The notes below the pieces were generated by a model, which was not told where the DNA came from, did no database searches, and saw only the letters and a program-made list of their open reading frames with translations. This document shows positions 9,901 through 16,239 of a stretch of 16,239 nt of DNA, in pieces; position 1 is the first letter of the stretch, and every line of letters starts with the position of its first letter. The DNA is taken from NCBI GenBank assembly GCA_023807065.1, contig JAJJLU010004236.1, forward strand, positions 1 to 16,239. The letters are read 5' to 3'. The DNA comes from Isotricha intestinalis. Taxonomy: Eukaryota > Ciliophora > Litostomatea > Vestibuliferida > Isotrichidae. The translations under genes were made by a program, and so were the position numbers.

Positions 9901-11871
9901 AAGGTTTAAATGTATTTGATAAAAATTCTGAATTTTATAATTCAAGATGTATTTCTTTTAATATTAATGGAAATGATGTTACTGCTGATGATAGAAAAAA
10001 TGATGTTTATAATGATCTTTCTGTTTGTGAAAGTGATTGTACTTTTATTGGTTTTAATAATGAAACTAAAAGAGTTAAATGTGATTGTGATATTAAAAGT
10101 AAAAATACTTTGAATGAAGAAGAAGAAAAAGAAGTTGTTAAAAATTTTTGGGATAGTTTAAATAATCAAATTAATTATAAATTAGTGATTTGCTATAATG
10201 TTTTTAAAAAATTTTTCCAGGAATTTTATTTTAATCTTGGATTTTGGATTTATTTTATTATTTTCTTGACATTTATTTTTTGCCATATTCATTATCTTTA
10301 TCTTGGAAAAATTACTTTGTTATCAAAAATTAATTCTTGCTTTCAATCAACAAAAATTCAAGCAAATTTTCCTTCGAATCCTACTCAAAAAAATAAAAAG
10401 AATAATATAAATAATGAAAATAAAAAAATAAATTCATCACAATATAGTTCTAATTTAAATATTGAAAAAAATGAAAAAGAAGAAAATAATGATTTTCAAA
10501 TAGAAAACTTATTAGAAACTAATAATATAAATGAAAGAAATATGAATGAATCACAGAATAAAAGTAATAATGATATAAATGAAAAAAATAAAAATGAATT
10601 AGAAATATTAAAAGTAAAAAAAGGGTCAAATGATAAAATGAATATTCAAGAAGAAAAAAAAACAACAATAACAAATGAAGAAAAGAAAGATAAAATAATA
10701 ATATATTCATCAAAAACAGATTTAAATTCTAAATTAAAAGAATATAATATATTAGTAACTCCAAAAAATAATAATTCAAAAAAACAAATAAAATTAATTG
10801 ATAATAAAACAAATCTTAATTTTGCTCAAGAAATAATTTTTGATTCAGAAAGAAATAAATTAAATTCAAATAATAAAAATATAGAAATTGATTTATCAAA
10901 ATATATTAATTCACAACCTTTAATTTCTAAAATGAAATCAAATATTATTTCAAATGAAAAATATAAAAGAAAAGAAGATAAAGATTCAATATATGCAATT
11001 AAAGAAGAAAAACAAGATTTAAATTATATAAAAGTTTCAAATTCAAATAAAAAATATATTCTTGAACATTTAAATACAGAAGTAAATTTACTTCAAAAAG
11101 AAAAAGAAGAAGAAGAAAATAAAAAAGATTTTTTTTTTAATCAAATAGGAATTTATTCAAAATATAAAAGAGTATATTTTAAAAAAGATAATGAACATAA
11201 TTATCAAGAAATGACTTTTCTTGAAGCAATCAATTTTGATGAAAGAAATTTTTTTAGAACTTTTCTTGGATTTTTTTTTATTAAAGTTGAATTTATTTCT
11301 ACAATTTTTTTTTCCAGAAACTTTTTCATTATATGAACTAACAATTCCATTATATTTATTAAGTTTATTAATAGATTTTACTTTAAATGCTTTGGTTTAT
11401 TCTGATGATGTTATTTCTCAAAAATATAATAATAATGGAAAATTAGGTTTTTTCACTTCTATTTTATTAGCAACTATATCAAATTTTTTTACTTTTTTAA
11501 TTATGAAAATCATTAAAAAATTTATAAATTATTCTTTTGTTTTAGAACAAACTACTATTGAATATAAAGAAGAAAAAAAATTTTTGAAATATGTTAAAAA
11601 AATTTTAAATGTTATCAAATATAGAATTTGGATTTATTTTTTTATTGAAATTATTATTTCTACTTCTTGTGGTTATTATATTTATATTTTTTGTAATATA
11701 TATAAAAAAAGCCAATTTAGTATGCTTTTAAATTATTTAACTGGAATGGCAGAATCTCTTTTAATTTCTTTAGGAATTACTTTAATTGTTTGTTTATTAA
11801 GGAGATTAGCTTTAAAATGTAAAGTTAAAGAAATGTATTATTCTTCTAAATTTTTAGGTGAATTAATTTAA
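6960..11871 (+). CDS. giant Cys-rich surface membrane protein, broken by one frameshift
   Basis: Translation begins with a signal peptide (about 1-18). Residues 20-465 are a beta-rich, Cys-poor ectodomain. Residues 465-835 are Cys-rich, with CxxC and CP motifs and an array of CC pairs. Residues 850-1045 look like a folded membrane-proximal domain with Cys pairs and a DRKNDVYND motif, followed by a helix at about 1090-1112. A low-complexity Asn/Lys/Glu region (about 1130-1420) precedes a second membrane domain of five to six helices ending near 11871. The first frame stops at 11334-11336. The continuation is in the next frame, and the switch maps to T9 at 11305-11313, where eight Ts would give one frame of about 1,636 residues. 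I know of similarly built large protist membrane proteins but no family name. Receptor or adhesin is a guess. The break may be an indel error or an early inactivating mutation. Confidence 0.75.
8856..9110 (+). repeat. protein-level Cys-Cys repeat array, 7 copies, spacing 13-14 residues
   Basis: Within the giant surface protein, adjacent Cys-Cys pairs occur at residues 633, 647, 661, 675, 688, 702 and 716. The steps are 14, 14, 14, 13, 14 and 14 residues. Several copies follow the pattern CCPxGxxY or CCPxxY. The intervening residues are Tyr-, Asn- and Gly-rich and differ between copies, so this is an old protein repeat and not a recent DNA duplication. CC pairs recall granulin-type folds, but the spacing does not match the granulin pattern I know. 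Confidence 0.75.
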
Positions 11872-12074
11872 TTTATTTCTCACACATTACAAATTTATTT
11901 TTTTACATTGAATTTTTACTTTTTTCCATTATAATTATTTATAAAACTAAGTAATATATTTAATTTTTTAATTTATAATTTCCTTGAAAATGAAATAAAA
12001 AATCAGATATTAAATGAATAAATAAAAAAAAATTAAAAGTAACTTTAATTAGCTTAAAATAAAAATTTAAATAT
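11872..12074. other. AT-rich convergent spacer
   Basis: These 203 bases lie between the 3' end of the giant surface-protein gene and the 3' end of the minus-strand pseudogene. I see only A/T runs and no repeat, RNA gene or coding frame. Confidence 0.5.
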
Positions 12075-13003
12075 TTAATAAATCAACATTTCTGATTCAT
12101 TTTCCCTAATAATAGTAGTATTAATTTGAATAGTATTTTAATCTGGAGAAAGATCATAAGGTCCTTGAATATTTTCAAGTCCAAATGAAGGAAAAGTTTT
12201 ATTAGATATTTGAATATGATTATCAACAATATCATATTTAATTTTATTTTTTAAATTAAAAAAAAATTTGTTTGTTCATTATATTTTCATTTATTTTTTA
12301 TAATATATTGTTTGATATAATATTATTAATGAATTATTTTCTTTTTTATTTCCTTCAATTCAATAATACTTTTCTAAAAGTATATTAAAGTCTAAAGTTT
12401 CATTTATAAATTCATAACATTTTTTAACATTAAAAAAAATTGTTTTTCTCATTTAATCCAATTTTCAATTAATTCATATTCGATATCACTCCAATATAAT
12501 AGAATTAATTTTTATTAAACTTTTATGTTCTTTAATAGAATCTATTAAAGTTGTAAATAATGTAATAATTTCTTATATAGAAATGTCATCAGAAACTTTT
12601 TTCCTTTCAATATTATCACAAATTTTAATTAAATTAGAATAATTGAAATATAATTCTTTATATTAAATGCTTTTGAATGATTTTTTTTTTTCAATTAATT
12701 ATAAATATTCTTAATCTCAATTATCTAAATCAATAAGAACATTATTAATTCTATTAATGTCTTCATTAATCATAAAAACTTTAGTTAAACTATTTCCAAG
12801 ATCAATTGATTTTCTTGCAATTTTTTCATATGTTAAAATACTCCTGTTATTATTATAAATAATCAAATAAACAATATAGTCAAACCTATTCCTATTTCAT
12901 CATCTAATGATAGGATTTCGTATTCATCCATTAATATTTCTTATATATATTTCATTTATTCATTGATCATTTTAAATTTTTTTTTTGGAAGAATTTTAAA
13001 CAT
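12075..13003 (-). pseudogene. decayed gene of unknown function, multiple frameshifts and stops
   Basis: No long open frame exists, yet protein-like sequence can be followed from an ATG at 13001-13003 to a TAA at 12075-12077 by switching frame three times: near 12876 (one base missing), near 12495, and at the A8 run 12432-12439. Readable fragments include SILTYEKIARKSIDLGNS, INEDINRINNVLIDLD, DIEYELIENWIK, CYEFINETLDFNILLEKYY and, at the C-terminus, FPSFGLENIQGPYDLSPD. In-frame stops are nine TAA (for example 12958-12956, 12713-12711, 12293-12291, 12140-12138), four TGA (12719, 12451, 12362, 12278) and no TAG. Many would fit Gln or Trp. The middle is helical and faintly recalls a sorting-nexin BAR region, too weakly to assign. 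It lies 32 bp downstream of the LC8-like gene on the same strand. Confidence 0.6.
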
Positions 13004-13035
13004 TATAATTTTAAATTTATTTTTTTTTTAATTAA

Positions 13036-13356
13036 TTATTGTTTAAAAATAACAAATTTATATTTTCCTATTGTAAAAGCAATTCCACATTTTTCAGGTC
13101 CAGTAATATTAAAAGATTCTTTTAATCCACATATACAATGCCAATTGTCTGAATTATCAGAATTATTCAATGTTTTTGAAACATACCCAGTAATATCTAT
13201 ATAATTATTTGATTGTTTTAATGCTTCTATTGAAACTTTAATTATATAATCTCTCTCTTTTGCACTTAAATTATTTGAATGTGTTATATGTAATGATGGT
13301 GAAGATTCATTTTTTGTTTGTATAATTATTAAAGTTTTACTTTGTTTAACAATCAT
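13036..13356 (-). CDS. dynein light chain, LC8 family
   Basis: This 106-aa protein aligns by eye with the LC8 (DLC1/DYNLL) fold. An N-terminal strand is followed by an amphipathic helix with KERDYIIKVSIEALKQ, matching the family's helix 1. Next come the YIDITGYVSKTLN helix, the hallmark NWHCICG (residues 71-77; W-H-C-I-V-G in canonical LC8), and the closing strands around GIAFTIGKYKFVIFK. LC8 dimers bind short linear motifs in dynein intermediate chain and many other partners, acting as a hub in cytoplasmic and axonemal dynein complexes. This copy is longer than the typical 89 residues because of a Ser/Asn-rich insertion near 15-30 and a slightly longer loop before WHC. It also diverges after the hallmark, so it may be a specialised paralogue. 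The stop codon is 32 bp from the start of the pseudogene on the same strand. Confidence 0.85.
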   Translation of the reverse strand: MIVKQSKTLIIIQTKNESSPSLHITHSNNLSAKERDYIIKVSIEALKQSNNYIDITGYVSKTLNNSDNSDNWHCICGLKESFNITGPEKCGIAFTIGKYKFVIFKQ

Positions 13357-13829
13357 TTATTTAAAAAAGGTTTTTAAAGGTTTATATAATATTTTAGAAT
13401 ATTAGATTTGTAAATTTGAGTGTGTAATGCTTTTAATCATTAAGATTTAAAGATTTAATTTAAAAAAATAGATTGAAATTTTATGAAAAATATTGTTTAG
13501 ATTCATTAAAGTTCTTATAATAACGATTTTTCTTTTCTTTTTTCTTCAAAATCTAAAAATAGATTATATGTCATCTAATTTTCATAAAAAAAGGTTTTTA
13601 AGAATGAATTGATAAAAAATAATTTCAAATTTTATTATTTATTTTAAAATATATAATATAAATTTAAAATATTTAAATTTATTAATTTTTTGTTTATTAA
13701 ATTTAAAAGTAAAAATTAAAAAAAAACTATAGAATTCAATTAAATGAAAAAGTCTTTTCCAATTGAAACATAATTTATATTATAAATGAGAAACAATTAC
13801 AATACATTTATATAAGAATTATATACCCA

Positions 13830-13896
13830 TTTCTCCAATATTAAATAAATTAATAAATTTTTATCAAATTAAAATTATTATTTAATATTGGAGAAA
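13830..13896. repeat. 19-bp perfect inverted repeat (hairpin)
   Basis: TTTCTCCAATATTAAATAA at 13830-13848 is the exact reverse complement of 13878-13896, with a 29-base AT-rich loop. Outside the arms, CCC at 13826-13828 faces GGG at 13899-13901, so the stem could extend by three G-C pairs past a small bulge. The arms carry some of the few C/G clusters in this spacer, which makes them stand out from background palindromes. It could be a structured RNA, a miniature element or a 3' processing hairpin; nothing distinguishes these. Confidence 0.6.
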
Positions 13897-14008
13897 CAGG
13901 GAATCAATATTTAAATTTAATAAAATAATATAATAAAAAATATTAATTCCAAATTTATAAATCATATATTCTTATTTAATGAATTAAATTGTTTCTAAAA
14001 ATCTTCAT

Positions 14009-14620
14009 ATGAAAAAAGTAATTTTTTATGGTGATTATAATAAAACATTATTAAATATAGATTCAAATTCATAATATTAAAATCCAATTAGTTATTAAAT
14101 ATAAATAAAGAATTTGAGTCACAATATATATTATTTTATTGATTATTTATTTTTATTTGATCAAATTTAGTTGAAAAATAAAGGGGTTTCAGGGAATTTT
14201 TGATTTAATGTTTACTTATTTGTAGATTCAATTTAAAAAAATATTTATTCTCATTATATTTTATCAAATATATGTCTTTTATTCAAATTATTAATTACTT
14301 TGTTTTGTATTTATTGAAAATATTTATTCTTTATTATTATTAAATCCTTTAAATATTTTTATATCATTAAATTATTTAAAAATTATAGTATTTATACTTT
14401 CTTATGTTATTCTATTATCTCTAATTTTTCAGCTTATTTTTTATACATAATCCATTCTTTTTTTCAAATATAATTTTAAATTTTTTTTTAATATGATTTG
14501 ATTAAAAATAATTGAGATTTAATGTTTTGGCTCAATAAAAATATTAAAAATTTATCAATAGATCGAACTAATGAATATGAATTATCTATCAATTCAATGA
14601 ATATTCTTAGGAAAAAATAA
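14009..14620 (+). pseudogene. possible relic of a membrane-protein gene (weak)
   Basis: From an ATG at 14009 a single frame can be followed for 204 codons with internal TAA, TGA and one TAG stops but no frameshift needed. The product would start like a cytosolic peptide (KKVIFYGDYNKTLLNIDSN), pass through hydrophobic segments between about 14240 and 14470, and end with a polar tail. Only the last segment, an intact 32-codon ORF at 14522-14620 containing LSIDRTNEYELSINSMNIL, looks convincingly protein-like. Stop density is only modestly below that expected of random AT-rich DNA, and G is only slightly enriched at codon position one, so chance is a real alternative. Confidence 0.22.
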
Positions 14621-14958
14621 TATTTTTTTTCACTTTTTATGATACACATATTTTTTTAAAATTTATGTTTTTGTAAAAACCCTCGAAAATTGAAATATTT
14701 TTTAAATAATTGTTTATTGAGCAAAAAAAAAATATGAAATAATTATTTTTAAATTTATTTATCAATATATTTGCTACAAAAAAAATAAATTTACTATATT
14801 TATTAAATAATATAATACAGTAAATAATATTTATTTGAATTCTAATTGTTTTGAAAAAGATTATTATTTTATAACAAGAAAAAAAATGGAAAAAATAAAA
14901 TTAAAAAGAATATTAAAAAAACATTAAACCACTTAAAATAATATATTAAATATATTTT

Positions 14959-16239
14959 TTATTTAATTTCATCTAAAATTTTCTTATCATTTGTTTCAAT
15001 TTTACAACTTTTGTTTAAAAGAAAGAACATATAACTCATATTAATAACATTATTAGTGTTAAAAGAAGATAAATTTAAAGAAGTTAAAGAAGAACATTTA
15101 TAAAACATAATACTCATATTAATAACATTAATAGTATTAAAATTAGATAAATTTAAAGAAGTTAAAGAAGAACAAAATGAGAACATACCACTCATATCTT
15201 TAACATTAATAGTATTAAAATTAGATAAATTTAAAGAAGTTAAAGAAATACAATTAAAGAACATATAACTCATATCTTTAACATTAATAGTATTAAAATT
15301 AAATACATTTAAAGAAGTTAAAGAAATACAATTAGAGAATATATATCTCATATTTTTAACATTATTAGTATTAAAATTAGATAAATTTAAAGAAGTTAAA
15401 GAAAAACAATTAAAAAACATATTACTCATATCTTTAACATTATTAGTATTAAAATTAGATAAATTTAAAGAAGTTAAAGAAGAACAATAATAGAACATCT
15501 TACTCATATCTTTAACATGATTAGTATTAAAATTAGATAAATTTAAAGAAGTTAAAGAAGAACAATCATAGAACATATAAATTCATATTAATAACATTAA
15601 TAGTATTAAAATTAGATAAATTTAAAGAAAATAAAGAAGAACAATTAGAGAACATATGACTCATATCTTTTACATTATTAGTATTAAAATTAGATAAATT
15701 TAAAGAAGTTAAAGAAGTACAATTAAAGAACATATAACTCATATCTTTAACATTATTAGTATTAAAATTATATAAATTTAAAGAAGATAAAGAAGTACAA
15801 TTAAAGAACATATAACTCATATCTTTCACATTATTAGTATTAAAATTAAATATATTTAAAGAAGTTAAAGAAAAACAATTATAGAACATATATCTCATAT
15901 TATTAACATTATTAGTATTAAAGTTAGATAAATTGAAATGGGTTAAAGAAGAGCAATTACACAACATATAACTCATATTAATAAATAAATATTTTTTGAA
16001 TCTAATTTTAATTTTATATTTTCCTTTTTTAAGAAATTTATATTTTTCACAAAAATTTATTTTTTCATCATTTAAATATAATACACAATAATTTGATATT
16101 ATTTTTTTATTTTCATCATTACAATTTATTATTTTAACTTCTTCTTCAATATTTTTAATAGTATAAATACATTTAATTGAATTATTTAAATCAATATTTT
16201 TTTTCCTTTTATCTTTTTTTATAAAAAGAAAGCCAGATT
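14959..16239 (-). CDS. BspA-like/DUF285 repeat protein, 5' partial, one frameshift
   Basis: The frame is open from the right edge (codons start at 16237) to 15566. It continues in a shifted frame to the TAA at 14959-14961, giving at least 425 residues if the shift is ignored. The first 87 or so visible residues form a beta-rich, non-repeat domain with Cys and Lys. They are followed by twelve full 26-residue repeats of the DUF285 (BspA-type leucine-rich) family: MSxMFxNC, SLTSLNLSNFNT, NNVKD. A degenerate thirteenth repeat and the tail KSCKIETNDKKILDEIK close the protein. The frameshift is at about 15579-15582, where a repeat boundary reading AACT in other copies has one extra base. BspA-type repeats in bacteria and protists are surface or interaction modules. 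No signal peptide is visible because the 5' end is missing. Confidence 0.75.
15040..15976 (-). repeat. 78-bp tandem repeat array (12 units), DUF285 coding repeats
   Basis: Twelve head-to-tail units of 78 bp encode the 26-residue repeats. The array is 937 bp because one unit carries a single extra base. Most units share long identical DNA strings, such as AGATAAATTTAAAGAAGTTA on the plus strand, including at synonymous positions. Differences cluster at the codons for residues 2-3 and 5-10 of the unit. Such identity indicates recent unit duplication or gene conversion. Confidence 0.9.

Larger units (their letters stand above)
13357..14958. other. 1.6-kb stretch without a confident gene
   Basis: This is the longest apparently non-coding stretch in the window. 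It should include the promoter of the LC8-like gene at its left end and the 3' region of the DUF285 gene at its right end. The word AAAAAAGGTTTTTAA occurs near 13366 and 13589. A 19-bp inverted repeat sits at 13830-13896. A weak, stop-ridden protein-like frame runs from 14009 to 14620. I found no tRNA, rRNA, snRNA or mobile-element signature. Confidence 0.5.

Noticed and set aside
8233..9945. Minus-strand open frames opposite the giant surface-protein gene
   Set aside because: They are antisense mirrors of AT-rich coding sequence, with His/Leu/Tyr-rich low-complexity products and no domain signal.
10519..10713. Minus-strand Leu/Phe/His-rich open frame opposite the low-complexity linker
   Set aside because: It is the reverse complement of Lys/Glu/Asn codons, which automatically yields Leu/Phe/Ile-rich frames.
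11286..11317. A 32-bp intron (GT...CCAG with a pyrimidine tract) that might explain the frame break in the giant gene
   Set aside because: Removing it puts the downstream exon in a frame that stops almost at once, not in the frame of the membrane domain, and it deletes residues that read naturally as part of that domain.
12075..14620. An alternative genetic code (TAA/TAG = Gln, TGA = Trp), as in some ciliates
   Set aside because: About 3,000 codons of intact genes in the same window contain no internal stops and use CAA and TGG; the decayed gene also needs frameshifts. Decay is the simpler explanation.
15040..15976. Regular repeats as a CRISPR array
   Set aside because: Units are 78-bp coding repeats without spacers and translate to DUF285 modules.
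1..16239. Bacterial (Mollicutes-like) origin, suggested by low GC and DUF285 repeats
   Set aside because: LC8, the GPI-transferase-like enzyme, large spacers, lack of Shine-Dalgarno sequences and lack of operons all point to a eukaryotic nucleus.
1..16239. tRNA, rRNA, spliceosomal RNA or transposase genes
   Set aside because: I found no T-loop-like GGTTCRAATCC context outside coding sequence, no U6-type ACAGAGA core and no transposase or reverse-transcriptase motifs on either strand.

Overview
The window looks like nuclear DNA of a single-celled eukaryote with an extremely AT-rich genome. Protein content, not composition, points to a eukaryote: a GPI-anchor ethanolamine phosphate transferase-like protein, a dynein light chain of the LC8 family, an RI-type leucine-rich-repeat protein, and a 1.6-kilocodon secretory-pathway surface protein. 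The long reading frames are intronless and follow the standard genetic code: glutamine is CAA, tryptophan is TGG, and genes end in TAA. BspA-type (DUF285) repeats and large Cys-rich surface proteins are known from anaerobic and parasitic protists, but I cannot place the lineage from this window.

Layout, left to right. Bases 1-184 are flank. A small multi-pass membrane protein (185-1231, +) is followed by a GPI ethanolamine phosphate transferase-like enzyme (1711-4404, +). The latter converges on an LRR protein with an F-box-like N-terminus (4562-6514, -). A 445-bp AT-rich divergent spacer separates the LRR gene from a giant surface protein (6960-11871, +), whose frame is broken once at a T9 homopolymer. 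The minus strand then carries a decayed gene (12075-13003), a small LC8-like gene (13036-13356), a 1.6-kb stretch with no confident gene (it holds a 19-bp inverted repeat and a weak decayed open frame), and a BspA/DUF285 tandem-repeat gene (14959 to the right edge) that runs off the window and carries one frameshift.

The genes do not form an operon or pathway. Two themes recur: the secretory pathway and cell surface (GPI-type enzyme, giant Cys-rich receptor-like protein, other membrane protein), and repeat-based interaction proteins (LRR, DUF285). Every frame disruption lies in the right-hand third. That could be a real zone of gene decay and repeat turnover, or it could partly reflect homopolymer errors in the assembly.

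The observations most worth following are a seven-copy array of Cys-Cys pairs at 13-14 residue spacing, the modular build of the giant protein, block-wise switching between A-ending and T-ending synonymous codons along it, and the near-identical 78-bp repeats of the DUF285 gene.
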